From Sphingomonas sp. QA11 (GTDB taxonomy: Bacteria; Pseudomonadota; Alphaproteobacteria; Sphingomonadales; Sphingomonadaceae): a stretch of 64,000 nucleotides of DNA. Both the position numbers and the translations under genes were made by a program. The stretch covers positions 1,240,001-1,304,000 of the forward strand of contig NZ_CP098774.1 of assembly GCF_028473665.1 (NCBI RefSeq), written 5' to 3'. The notes under the pieces were generated by a model. It did not search any database. It was not told the DNA's origin and saw only the letters and a list, made by a program, of their open reading frames with translations. Below are positions 34,928 to 43,174 of this stretch, piece by piece (position 1 is the first letter of the stretch; each line of letters begins with the position of its first letter).

Positions 34928-36232
34928 TCACCCGTCAGAGAAGAGGAGGACGGGGGTTTCGAGATATTTCTTGAGGGCCTGGACGTAGCTTGCGGCATCC
35001 CAGCCATCGACGACGCGGTGGTCGCAGCTGATAGACAGGTTCATCAGCCTGGCGCGGACGATGTCGTCGCCGCGGAAGACGGGGCGCTCGACGATCTTGT
35101 TCGGACCGATGATCGCGACCTCGGGCCGGTTGATGACGGGCGTGGTGGCGATGCCGCCGAGCGGCCCGAGCGAGGTGATGGTGAGGGTCGAGCCGCTGAG
35201 CTCCTCCGACTTCGCCTTGCCGGTGCGGGCTGCCTCGGCGAGGCGGGTGATCTCGCTGGCGAGTTGCCAGACGTTCAGGTCCTGCGCGTCGCGGATCACC
35301 GGGACCATCAGGCCGACCGGGGTCTGCGTCGCCATGCCGAGATGGATCGATCCGTGACGCGTCACCACGCCGGCCTCGTCGTCATAGCGCGCGTTGAGCA
35401 TCGGGAAGTCGGGAATCGACCGGCAGATCGCGACGATCATCAGCGGCAGCATGGTCAGCTTGGGCCGGTTGCCGCGGTGCGCGTTGAGATCGGCACGCAT
35501 CTCCTCGAGCGCGGTGACGTCGATCTCGTCGACATAAGTGAAGTGTGGGATGGTCCGCTTCGAGGCGGCCATGTTCTCGGCGATGCGGCGACGCATGCCG
35601 ATGACCTTCACGGCCTCGTCGGCGCGGGCGCGGCTGGCGTGCGGCGCGTGATAGCCTTGGCCCGAACCGTAGCGCAGATACGCATCGAGATCGGCATGGC
35701 GGATCCGGTCGCCCTCAGCCTTCACGCTGCCAAGGTCGATGCCGAGGTCGGCGGCGCGAGCGCGGACCGCGGGGGATGCAAGGACATGGGCGCTCTTCTC
35801 CCTCTCCCCTTGGGGGAGAGGGGCAGTTTCGAGCGATGGCGCTTGTGACTGCGCCTCTCCCAAACCCTCTCCCCGATGGGGAGAGGTCTTTTCAGCCACC
35901 TCCTCGGCCCCCGGCGTTTCCGCCTCGATCTGTTCCTCGATCTCTTCGGCTTTGGTCTCGACTGGCGCGGCATCGGCTACCGTCTCGGCGGCATCGGTCT
36001 CGATCACCACCAGTGCGGCACCGATCGACACTTGGTCGCCGACCTCACCGGCCAGTTCGACCACCACGCCCGCCACCGGCGATTCCATCTCCACCGTCGC
36101 CTTGTCCGTCATCATGTCGGCAAGGCCCTGGTCCTCCTCCACACGATCCCCCACCGCCACGTGCCACGCGACGATCTCCGCCTCGGAGATGCCTTCCCCA
36201 ATGTCTGGAAGCTTGAAGGTGAAGCGTGCCAT
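34928..36232 (-). CDS. bkdB: Branched-chain 2-oxoacid dehydrogenase E2 (dihydrolipoamide acyltransferase) with repeat-derived linker
   Basis: 434 aa. The lipoyl domain at 1-80 carries TDKATVEM (lipoylated Lys44). A linker follows, then the peripheral-subunit-binding domain (~150-190, ASPAVRARAADLGIDLGSVK) and the acyltransferase domain (~205-434) with DHRVVDGWD (His405, Asp409). The linker contains an in-frame palindromic repeat (residues ~115-147, SPHRGEGLGEA and PLPQGERE), which lengthens it by about 33 residues. E2 forms the core of the complex and transfers the branched acyl group to CoA. It lies one base from the E1-beta stop and ends the operon, convergent with lysR. Confidence 0.92.
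   Translation of the reverse strand: MARFTFKLPDIGEGISEAEIVAWHVAVGDRVEEDQGLADMMTDKATVEMESPVAGVVVELAGEVGDQVSIGAALVVIETDAAETVADAAPVETKAEEIEEQIEAETPGAEEVAEKTSPHRGEGLGEAQSQAPSLETAPLPQGEREKSAHVLASPAVRARAADLGIDLGSVKAEGDRIRHADLDAYLRYGSGQGYHAPHASRARADEAVKVIGMRRRIAENMAASKRTIPHFTYVDEIDVTALEEMRADLNAHRGNRPKLTMLPLMIVAICRSIPDFPMLNARYDDEAGVVTRHGSIHLGMATQTPVGLMVPVIRDAQDLNVWQLASEITRLAEAARTGKAKSEELSGSTLTITSLGPLGGIATTPVINRPEVAIIGPNKIVERPVFRGDDIVRARLMNLSISCDHRVVDGWDAASYVQALKKYLETPVLLFSDG
35792..35890. repeat. Palindromic repeat inserted in frame in the E2 gene
   Basis: Two palindromes made from the same core: CCTCTCCCC / GGGGGAGAGG at 35801-35822 and CCTCTCCC, CCCTCTCCCC / GGGGAGAGG at 35854-35886, joined by ~30 bases. 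It resembles the dispersed GC-rich repeats of sphingomonads and other Proteobacteria that are usually intergenic. Here it reads through as protein linker on the minus strand without stop codons. Confidence 0.75.
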
Positions 36233-36233
36233 G

Positions 36234-37265
36234 TCAGAGATCCATTACAGTAACATCGGCCATCACGCGCCGAAGCGCGGCGGCGACGCGGGCCGGGCCA
36301 GGGAAATAGTCCCATTCGAACGCATGCGGGTAGGGCGTATCCCAGCCCGCCACGCGCTCGATCGGGGCTTCCAGGTGATAGAAGCAGCGTTCCTGCACCA
36401 GTGCCGACAATTCACCGCCAAAGCCGCCAAACCGGGATGCCTCGTGAAGGATGACGCAACGTCCGGTCTTCTTCACCGAGGCTACGATCGTATCGATATC
36501 GAGCGGTACGATCGACCGCAGATCGATGAGTTCGGCGTCCACGCCGCTATCTTCGATCCCGGCCCGCGCGACATGCACCATGGTGCCGTAAGCAAGGATC
36601 GTCGCCTCATTGCCGGCGCGAACGACCGCGGCCTTGCCGAGCGGGACGGTATAATGGCCCTCGGGCACCTCGGCTGAAGGATGGCCGGCCCAGCTTGCCA
36701 CTGCCTGGTCGTGACGGCCGTCGAACGGGCCGTTGTAGAGGCGCTTGGGCTCCAGGAAGATCACGGGATCATCATCCTCGATCGCGGCGATCAGCAGCCC
36801 TTTCGCGTCATAGGGCGTTGACGGAATCACGGTCTTCAGGCCGGTGATGTGCGCGAAGATTGCCTCAGGGCTCTGGCTGTGAGTCTGGCCGCCGAAGATG
36901 CCGCCCCCATAAGGCGAACGGACAGTGATCGGCGCCCAGAATTCGGCGTTCGATCGATAGCGCAGGCGCGCCGCTTCCGACACGAGCTGGTCGAAGGCGG
37001 GAAGGATATAATCGGCGAACTGGATCTCGGCGACCGGCCGCAATCCATAGGCACCCATGCCGATCGCGGTGGCGATGATCCCGCCTTCGGAAATCGGCGC
37101 GTCGAAGCAGCGCTTGAGGCCGTGGCGCTGCTGCAGTTTGTCGGTGACGCGGAAAACACCGCCGAAATAGCCGACATCCTGGCCAAAGACGAGAACGTCG
37201 GGATCGCGCGCAAGCATGGTGTCGAGCGCCGAATTGAGCGCCTGGATCATGTTCATCGCGGTCAT
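36234..37265 (-). CDS. bkdA2: Branched-chain 2-oxoacid dehydrogenase E1 beta subunit
   Basis: 343 aa from ATG at 37265, overlapping the E1-alpha stop (ATGA). Transketolase-like pyrimidine domain (MIQALNSALDTMLARDPDVL, FGQDVGYFGGVFRVT, FDAPISEGGIIATAIGMGAYG, EIQFADYILPAFDQLVSEAA) and C-terminal domain (YGTMVHVARAG, ELIDLRSIVPLD, HEASRFGGFG). YFGGVFRVT and the length fit the branched-chain rather than the pyruvate enzyme. With E1-alpha it decarboxylates 2-oxoisocaproate, 2-oxoisovalerate and 2-oxo-3-methylvalerate using thiamine diphosphate. Confidence 0.93.
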   Translation of the reverse strand: MTAMNMIQALNSALDTMLARDPDVLVFGQDVGYFGGVFRVTDKLQQRHGLKRCFDAPISEGGIIATAIGMGAYGLRPVAEIQFADYILPAFDQLVSEAARLRYRSNAEFWAPITVRSPYGGGIFGGQTHSQSPEAIFAHITGLKTVIPSTPYDAKGLLIAAIEDDDPVIFLEPKRLYNGPFDGRHDQAVASWAGHPSAEVPEGHYTVPLGKAAVVRAGNEATILAYGTMVHVARAGIEDSGVDAELIDLRSIVPLDIDTIVASVKKTGRCVILHEASRFGGFGGELSALVQERCFYHLEAPIERVAGWDTPYPHAFEWDYFPGPARVAAALRRVMADVTVMDL

Positions 37266-38518
37266 GACCGGATCCCCAGTTCGCCGCGTTGTTCGATCAC
37301 GCGCCAGTCGGGCTGCTTGAACACGCCCTCGAACATCTCGGTAACGTCGGGCTTGGACTTGCCTAATGTCCCGACCGCTTCCGCCTCGCGCTGGGCGTCG
37401 CGCAGGATCTCGCTCAGTTCCGCCTCCATCTGCGCATGACGCTCCTCGGTCCATTCGCCGATCAGGATCAGGTGCTGCTTCAAGCGTTCGATCGGGTCGC
37501 CAAGCGGCCAGTGCGCGGCTTCGTCCGCCGGGCGGTATTTGGTCGGGTCATCGCTCGTCGAATGACCGGAGGCGCGGTAGGTCACGAACTCGATCAGCGT
37601 CGCGCCGCGATTGGTCCGTGCCCGCTCGGCCGCCCAGAGCGTCGCCGCCCAGACCGCCAGGAAGTCATTGCCGTCGACTCGCAGACCGGGCAGCCCGTAG
37701 CCGATGGCCTTGGCGGCGAAGGTCGTGCTCTCCGCGCCTGCGATCCCCGAAAAGCTGGAGATCGCCCATTGGTTGTTGGTGACCGCCAGGACCACCGGCG
37801 CGCGGTAGACCGCCGCGAAGGTCAGCGCCTCGTGGAAGTCGCCCTCAGCCGTCGTGCCTTCGCCGATATAGCCCAGGGCGATGCGATGGCCGCCCTTATA
37901 GGCCGACGCCATCGCCCAGCCGACGGCATGGCCGAAGCGGCTGCCGACATTGCCGGACAGCGAGTAGAAGCCATAGTCGCGCGCCGAATAGAGGATCGGC
38001 AATTGCCGCCCTTTCAGCGGATCGCGCGCATTGGAGTAGATCTGGTTGATCATGTCCACGATCGGATAACCGCGGGCGATCAGCCAGCCCTGCACCCGGT
38101 AGGTCGGGAAACACATGTCGTCGGGGGCGAGCGCGAGCGACTGTGCAACCCCGATCGCTTCTTCGCCGGTCGATTTCATGAAGAAGCTGGTCTTGCCCTG
38201 GCGGTGTGCCCTGAACAGTCGGTCCTCGAACAGACGGGTCTGCACCATCGCCCGCAGGCCCTTGCGCAGTATCTCCGGCGCGAGCTGCGGATTCCACGGG
38301 CCAAGGGCCTCTCCGTTATCGTCAAGCACGCGTACCAGCCCATAGGGGAGTTCCCGCATCTCGGCCTCGTCCGTCGAAATATCAGGGCGACGCATCGTCC
38401 CGGCCGCGTCGAGCCGCAGGTGGCTGAAATCGGCAACGTCGCCCGGACGTGCTGTCGGTTCTGGAATATGGAGCGACAACGCGATCGCGTCGGCCCCCGG
38501 TATCGCCGGCTTTGTCAT
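37262..38518 (-). CDS. bkdA1: Branched-chain 2-oxoacid dehydrogenase E1 alpha subunit
   Basis: 418 aa from ATG at 38518. Contains RQGKTSFFMKSTGEEAIGVA, FPTYRVQGWLIARGY, and the thiamine-diphosphate motif GYIGEGTTAEGDFHEALTFA to NNQWAISS (GDG-like to NN). YRASGHSTSDDPTKYRP is the phosphorylation-loop region found in branched-chain E1-alpha. It is the first gene of the E1-alpha, E1-beta, E2 operon. No E3 gene lies here, so dihydrolipoamide dehydrogenase must come from elsewhere. The divergent Lrp-type regulator is about 110 bases away. Confidence 0.93.
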   Translation of the reverse strand: MTKPAIPGADAIALSLHIPEPTARPGDVADFSHLRLDAAGTMRRPDISTDEAEMRELPYGLVRVLDDNGEALGPWNPQLAPEILRKGLRAMVQTRLFEDRLFRAHRQGKTSFFMKSTGEEAIGVAQSLALAPDDMCFPTYRVQGWLIARGYPIVDMINQIYSNARDPLKGRQLPILYSARDYGFYSLSGNVGSRFGHAVGWAMASAYKGGHRIALGYIGEGTTAEGDFHEALTFAAVYRAPVVLAVTNNQWAISSFSGIAGAESTTFAAKAIGYGLPGLRVDGNDFLAVWAATLWAAERARTNRGATLIEFVTYRASGHSTSDDPTKYRPADEAAHWPLGDPIERLKQHLILIGEWTEERHAQMEAELSEILRDAQREAEAVGTLGKSKPDVTEMFEGVFKQPDWRVIEQRGELGIRS

Positions 38519-38631
38519 GGCCGCGTTATTGCCGATCCGATGAGGAAAGACTTGTTCTCGTTGTTCCGATATGGCGAGCAATCGCGCAAAAATTCGTGCG
38601 TTATGGGTGGCGATATTAGGATAGAAATTGC

Positions 38632-39084
38632 GTGGACAAGATGGATCGTAAAATCCTGGCTTCCCTTCAGGCGAACCCGCAATGGTCGGTCGCCGACCTG
38701 GCGAGCGATGTCGGCCTGTCGCACACGCCATGCTGGCGCCGCCTCAAGAAGCTGGAGGAAAGCGGGGTGATCCGCGAGCGCGCGGTAATCCTGGATCCGC
38801 TGCTGCTCGACCTGACGGTCAACGTTTTTGCCGAGCTTCGCCTGAAGCAGCATGACGAGGAAACGCTTGAGGCGCTGGAAGCGCAGGCGCGAGACCATCC
38901 GGAGATTGTCGAATGCTTCTCGATGAGCGGGCAGGGTGATTATCTGATGCGCGTCGTCGTCCGCAGCGTCGGCGACTATGAGGTGTTCCTGAAGAAGGTG
39001 TTGCTCCACCTGCCGGGCGTGGGCTCGATCAATTCGAGTTTCGCGCTGAACTGCATCAAGCTGACGACCAGGCTTCCGCTCTAG
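38632..39084 (+). CDS. Lrp/AsnC-family regulator, probable control of the bkd operon
   Basis: 150 aa; GTG at 38632 has AGGA upstream, and ATG at 38641 is an alternative. The helix-turn-helix is at residues ~4-60 (DRKILASLQANPQWSVADLA, VGLSHTPCWRRLKKLEESG). The RAM sensor domain follows (VIECFSMSGQGDYLMRVVV-like, LPGVGSINSSFALNCIK). It is divergent from the E1-alpha gene, the same arrangement as BkdR in Pseudomonas, where an Lrp protein responds to branched-chain amino acids. The role here is inferred from that parallel. Confidence 0.87.
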   Translation: MDKMDRKILASLQANPQWSVADLASDVGLSHTPCWRRLKKLEESGVIRERAVILDPLLLDLTVNVFAELRLKQHDEETLEALEAQARDHPEIVECFSMSGQGDYLMRVVVRSVGDYEVFLKKVLLHLPGVGSINSSFALNCIKLTTRLPL

Positions 39085-39123
39085 CTGCGCGTCTCAGGCA
39101 AGGAACGAGTCGCTTGATGAGAG

Positions 39124-40188
39124 ATGATTGTAGATCATAGTAGCGCAATGACGACGAAACAGGCGCCCGAGCGCTCCGAGCCTCGTACGGGGGAAGCGAG
39201 ACCGACGATGCAGGACATCGCGCGTATCGCGCAGGTGTCGATGCCCACGGTGTCGCGTGTCCTCAGCGGCAGTCCCCTGGTGACCGAGAAAACGCGCGAA
39301 CGGGTGCTAGAGGTGGCGCTGGCGCAGGGTTATGTCGTCAATCGCAATGCACAGAAGCTCCGCCATTCGCGGACCAGCACGATCGCGGTGATGCTCGATT
39401 TCGGATCGCACGTTCACGGTGCGATCGGCGATCCGTTCGTCTTCGAACTGCTCGCTGGCGTGTCCGAGGCGCTGTCGATCCGCAATCAGGATCTTCTTCT
39501 GTCTCCTCCCGGCCTGGACGACGTCCGGGCCTTCCGCGATTTCTATCGCGCGCGTGGCGCCGACGGCTTCATCGTGCTGGGGCAGGGGACGCGCGACGCG
39601 ATGCTTCGAAGCCTTGGCCGTCACGATGTACCTCTGGTGGTGTGGGGCGCAGTGGCGCCCGATACCGGCTACTGCGCCGTCGGTAGCGACAATCTCCTCG
39701 GTGGCCGCCTGGCAGGGCAGCACTTCGTTGCGGCGCACCGCAAGCACTGGTTGTTCGTCGGCGATATCAGGCATGAGGAATTGCGCCTGCGTTTCGAGGG
39801 GCTGAGAGATGTCGCCACCGAGCAGGGTGACGTTGCGATCGATTTTCTCCCGATCGCATCGATGGGCTTCACCGCGACCGCGGAGACTGTCTCCGCCTAT
39901 CTCGTCGGCGCGCGCCAGCCGGACGCGGTCTTCGCCTTCTCCGATACCGCGGCGATGGCCGTAATCGGCGCGTTCAAGGAGCGTGGCCAACTCGCGGGGC
40001 GCGATTTTTCGTTGGTCGGGTACAATAATATCCCTCCGGCGGCGCATTTCAGCCCCGCGATCACGACGATCAGCCAGAAGACCGATGTCGCGGGCGCGTT
40101 GCTCGTGGAGAAGCTGATGCAGCAGATCGACGGCGGCCGGCCGCGTTCGACCACCCTTAGAACCGAGATCGTGGTCCGCGATACCTGA
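39124..40188 (+). CDS. LacI-family transcriptional regulator
   Basis: 354 aa; ATG at 39124, with ATG at 39148 as an alternative. The LacI DNA-binding head is at ~28-75 (MQDIARIAQVSMPTVSRVLSG, KTRERVLEVALAQGYVVN, with the hinge QKLRHSRTSTIAVML). The periplasmic-binding-like sensor domain follows (FELLAGVSEAL, DGFIVLGQGTRD, VGSDNLLGGRLAGQHFV, AVFAFSDTAAMAVIGAFKERG, GYNNIPPAAHFSPAITTI). It sits directly upstream of the TonB receptor and glycosidase-like genes, as is typical of sugar-responsive repressors. Candidate operators lie at 40200 and around 40459. Confidence 0.9.
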   Translation: MIVDHSSAMTTKQAPERSEPRTGEARPTMQDIARIAQVSMPTVSRVLSGSPLVTEKTRERVLEVALAQGYVVNRNAQKLRHSRTSTIAVMLDFGSHVHGAIGDPFVFELLAGVSEALSIRNQDLLLSPPGLDDVRAFRDFYRARGADGFIVLGQGTRDAMLRSLGRHDVPLVVWGAVAPDTGYCAVGSDNLLGGRLAGQHFVAAHRKHWLFVGDIRHEELRLRFEGLRDVATEQGDVAIDFLPIASMGFTATAETVSAYLVGARQPDAVFAFSDTAAMAVIGAFKERGQLAGRDFSLVGYNNIPPAAHFSPAITTISQKTDVAGALLVEKLMQQIDGGRPRSTTLRTEIVVRDT

Positions 40189-40199
40189 CCTTTATTTTT

Positions 40200-40213
40200 T
40201 GAAAACGATATCA
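40200..40213. promoter_or_regulatory. LacI-type operator candidate TGAAAACGATATCA
   Basis: Imperfect palindrome with a central CG and TGA/TCA ends, the form of LacI/GalR-family sites. It lies 12 bases after the lacI stop, in the receptor promoter region. Confidence 0.4.
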
Positions 40214-40457
40214 CTGGCTGCGGCGCGATTATGTGGGCGCCTCGAAAGGATTTTCGTGTTTCGAGTGCAACGGCCAGACTTGGAATGCCAACGGCTGTGG
40301 CCCCCTAGCATGGGATGAGAGGAAGCAATCCGGGCAATTTCGCCTAGTGCCGGCGTGTTGTCGAATGATTCTCCGCCGCGGCGGATGACTCCGTGGTGCG
40401 GCACGGGGGCACGTTGCCCGTCTGCAACAGCTTGGTCAAATTTCGCAAAAATGTTGC

Positions 40458-40472
40458 AGAAAAGGTTTTCAA
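40458..40472. promoter_or_regulatory. Second operator-like palindrome, core GAAAAGGTTTTC
   Basis: GAAAA-GG-TTTTC lies about 70 bases upstream of the receptor start. The arms match those of the 40200 site (GAAAAC), and a second site near the promoter would suit looping by a LacI tetramer or dimer pair. Short and AT-rich, so chance is possible. Confidence 0.3.
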
Positions 40473-40539
40473 AAAAACGTCCCGGGACTAATCGGCCCGC
40501 GAGCCGGAAGACCCGGCGATAGAGTGACTGGGAGGATCT

Positions 40540-43086
40540 ATGCAGTTTTCCATTCGTGCCGGCGTTCGCGCCGCGCTGCTGGCAGGCGTCGCCACGATGC
40601 CGTTGACTGCCGCTTTCGCGCAGAACGTGCCGAGTGACACGGCGGCGCCCGCGGCGGTCCAGACGCCCCCGAGCGATGACGCCCAGCCGTTGACTGACAT
40701 CGTCGTCACCGGCCAGACGACGCGCAACCGCCCGCTGATCACCGCTTCGGCCGACATTACCTATGCCGATCGCATCGCCCTCGATCGCAAGGCGCCGCGG
40801 TCGACCGCCGACATGCTCGAGCTCGTGCCGGGCATCTTCGTCGAGGCGACCGCGGGCCAGGTCTCGAACAACTATTCGGTACGCGGCCTTCAGGGCGGCG
40901 GCCAGCGCTTCGTGCAGCTGGAAGAGGACGGCATGCCGATCCTCTACAATGGTGGCGGCGCGGATTTCTTCTTCGACCAGGACCTCACCATCGATCGCCT
41001 GGAGGCGGTGAAGGGCGGTTCGTCGGGCGTGCTGACCGTCAATGGCGCGGGCGCGACGATCAACTTCATCTCCAAGACCCCCAATTTCAAGCAGGCCGAG
41101 GGGATTGCCCGCGTCACCGCCTATAATTACGGGCTGAAGCGCGGCGATTTCTATTATTCGCAGCCGATCTCCGACCACCTCGCGTTCAACATTGGCGGTT
41201 ATATCCAGTCCAGCCCGGGCGTGCGTGACAACCCGTTCGACTATGCCGGCTGGCGCCTCAAGGGCGCGCTCGAATATCGCTTCGACGATGGCGGCTATAT
41301 CCGCCTATCGGCCAAGGGCGGCGATATGGAGAACGCCTATTATGCCGACCAGCCCTATCGTTTCACCAATGGCAAGCCGGGCGGCATTCCCAGCCTCGAC
41401 ACGCAATTCGGCAATGTCGGCGGCGACGCCTTCTCGAACATCGCGGTGCCGGTCTCGACCGCTGCCCATCCGAGCGGGTTCCGCGATTTCCGCTACCGCG
41501 ACGGCATCAAGGCCAAGACCGCGCAGATTCGCCTCGACATCGACAAGCCGGTGAGCGATTCGATCGATCTGTTCGCCAAGGCGCGCTATCTGAAATATTC
41601 GTATGATTTCAACGGCCTGTTTCCCGGTTCTGGCACCGGTAACGCTGGCCTGACGAGTGCGGTCAACTATCTGACGCCAGGCGCATCCTCGCCTATCGAC
41701 AGCCTGCTGACGGCCGGGCGCGCGGCTTTCCCGACGACGGTGCGCTTCGGCATCAAGAACCTGCGCACCGGCGTGCTGCTGGGCGCGAACCAGACGGCGG
41801 AGCTTAACGCGCTGAACGGCAATGGCTTCCTTCAGCGCACGACGCTCAATCATGATTATCTCGACGGGCGTGACTTCGGCCTGAATGTCGGTGGCCGCTG
41901 GGAGTATCAGGGCGACAGCTTCAAGAACTCGCTGACCGCCGGCGTGATGTACTACAATACCAAGCGGTCGCAGGATCAGTCGGCGACGGCCAGTGTCGTC
42001 AATGACGTGCGCACCAATAGCGACATCTACGACGTCGTCGCGCTCGATGCGAACAACAAGGTCATCGGCACGCTCAGCGACAACGGCCTCGTCTCCTATG
42101 GCGACTGGGGTGGCGGCATCCGGGAGCGCAAGGATTCGTCCATATCGCTCTACGTGAACGATGAGTTCGCGATTGGTGATCTGCGGATCGACGGCGGCGT
42201 TCGCTGGGAAAGCGACGACGCGACGTTCCGCGATGGTCAGACTGCGGCGGTGAACCAGCCGGTGCAGCCGGGCGTGGGTGGTGTGATCCGCAATGTCGGC
42301 TCGACCTTCAACGGCACCTATATCACGACGCGGCGCACGCAGAAGAAGGCAGCGTACACCGTTGGCGTGAACTATCTCTTCACGCCGAACTTCGCGGTTT
42401 ATGCGCGTTACGCCAACGGGTTCCAGACCAACAACACTGATCCGATCACGACGATCGAGCTCTATGAGGCGGGCGTCCGGTATCAATATGGCCGTATCTT
42501 CAGCGGGTCGGTCACGCTGTTCCGCACCAACTTCAGGAACCAGAACTATAATTTCGCCGACCCGGTGAACCCGGCGGTACAGAGCAACATCAACGCCGAT
42601 CTGCGTACCAACGGTGTCGAGGTCGATCTCAACGTCCGTCCGATCGACTGGTTCGCGATCGACTTCCAGGGCGTTTTCCAGGATCCGAAGCTCGTCAACC
42701 TGGCGATCAACGGCGCCAACCAGGCGGGCTTCGAAGGCAACCGGCCCGAGCGCACGCCGGCCAAGCTCTTCACCATCACCCCGACCGCGAAGCTCCCGAA
42801 CGGGCTGGGCGAAGTCTATGGCCGCTACAAATATATCGGCAAGATCTTCGCCGATGCGGGCAACGGCGTCGCGCTGCCAAGCTATGGCGTCACCAGCCTG
42901 GGTGTTAACTTCAATGTCACCGACCGGCTCCAGCTGAACTTCAATGTCGACAATCTGTTCGATGTCGTGGGCCTGACCGAGGGCAATCCGCGGCAGGGAC
43001 AGACTCAGGCGGTCACCGACGGCTATTTCTATGCCCGCGGCATCGTCGGACGGACCTATGGCGGCTCGATCACGATGAAGTTCTGA
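40540..43086 (+). CDS. TonB-dependent receptor, carbohydrate-type locus
   Basis: 848 aa, ATG at 40540 after GGGAGGA. Signal peptide (LLAGVATMPLTAAFAQ), TonB-box-like LTDIVVTGQT, plug domain (RSTADMLELVPGIFVEATAG, SVRGLQGGGQRFVQLEEDG, IDRLEAVKGGSSGVLTVNGAGATINFI) and a barrel ending GRTYGGSITMKF. It is preceded by a LacI regulator and followed by a glycosidase-like gene, a DUF6445 gene and a halogenase, so it probably takes up an oligosaccharide or glycoside. A terminator-like hairpin separates it from the next gene. Confidence 0.9.
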   Translation: MQFSIRAGVRAALLAGVATMPLTAAFAQNVPSDTAAPAAVQTPPSDDAQPLTDIVVTGQTTRNRPLITASADITYADRIALDRKAPRSTADMLELVPGIFVEATAGQVSNNYSVRGLQGGGQRFVQLEEDGMPILYNGGGADFFFDQDLTIDRLEAVKGGSSGVLTVNGAGATINFISKTPNFKQAEGIARVTAYNYGLKRGDFYYSQPISDHLAFNIGGYIQSSPGVRDNPFDYAGWRLKGALEYRFDDGGYIRLSAKGGDMENAYYADQPYRFTNGKPGGIPSLDTQFGNVGGDAFSNIAVPVSTAAHPSGFRDFRYRDGIKAKTAQIRLDIDKPVSDSIDLFAKARYLKYSYDFNGLFPGSGTGNAGLTSAVNYLTPGASSPIDSLLTAGRAAFPTTVRFGIKNLRTGVLLGANQTAELNALNGNGFLQRTTLNHDYLDGRDFGLNVGGRWEYQGDSFKNSLTAGVMYYNTKRSQDQSATASVVNDVRTNSDIYDVVALDANNKVIGTLSDNGLVSYGDWGGGIRERKDSSISLYVNDEFAIGDLRIDGGVRWESDDATFRDGQTAAVNQPVQPGVGGVIRNVGSTFNGTYITTRRTQKKAAYTVGVNYLFTPNFAVYARYANGFQTNNTDPITTIELYEAGVRYQYGRIFSGSVTLFRTNFRNQNYNFADPVNPAVQSNINADLRTNGVEVDLNVRPIDWFAIDFQGVFQDPKLVNLAINGANQAGFEGNRPERTPAKLFTITPTAKLPNGLGEVYGRYKYIGKIFADAGNGVALPSYGVTSLGVNFNVTDRLQLNFNVDNLFDVVGLTEGNPRQGQTQAVTDGYFYARGIVGRTYGGSITMKF

Positions 43087-43115
43087 TCCTGTCGATGATT
43101 TGATATGTTGACGGG

Positions 43116-43153
43116 GGCGCGGCGGCTGCAAGGCTTGCCGCGCCTTCGTTATT
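43116..43153 (+). terminator. Hairpin after TonB receptor
   Basis: GGCGCGGC (43116-43123) pairs with GCCGCGCC (43137-43144), loop of 13, followed by TTCGTTATT. It would reduce transcription into the glycosidase-like gene 30 bases further, giving more receptor than enzyme. Confidence 0.5.
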
Positions 43154-43174
43154 CCGGAAGCTGAGGAGAAGACG

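Larger units (their letters stand above)
40189..40539. other. Intergenic, 351 bases: promoter and operators for the TonB receptor gene
   Basis: No gene. Holds the two LacI-type operator candidates and the receptor ribosome site (GGGAGGA before 40540). A terminator for the lacI gene is not obvious. Confidence 0.5.

Noticed and set aside
41305..43131. 608-codon open frame antisense to the TonB receptor at 40540-43086
   Set aside because: Shadow frame with charge-rich, motif-free sequence.
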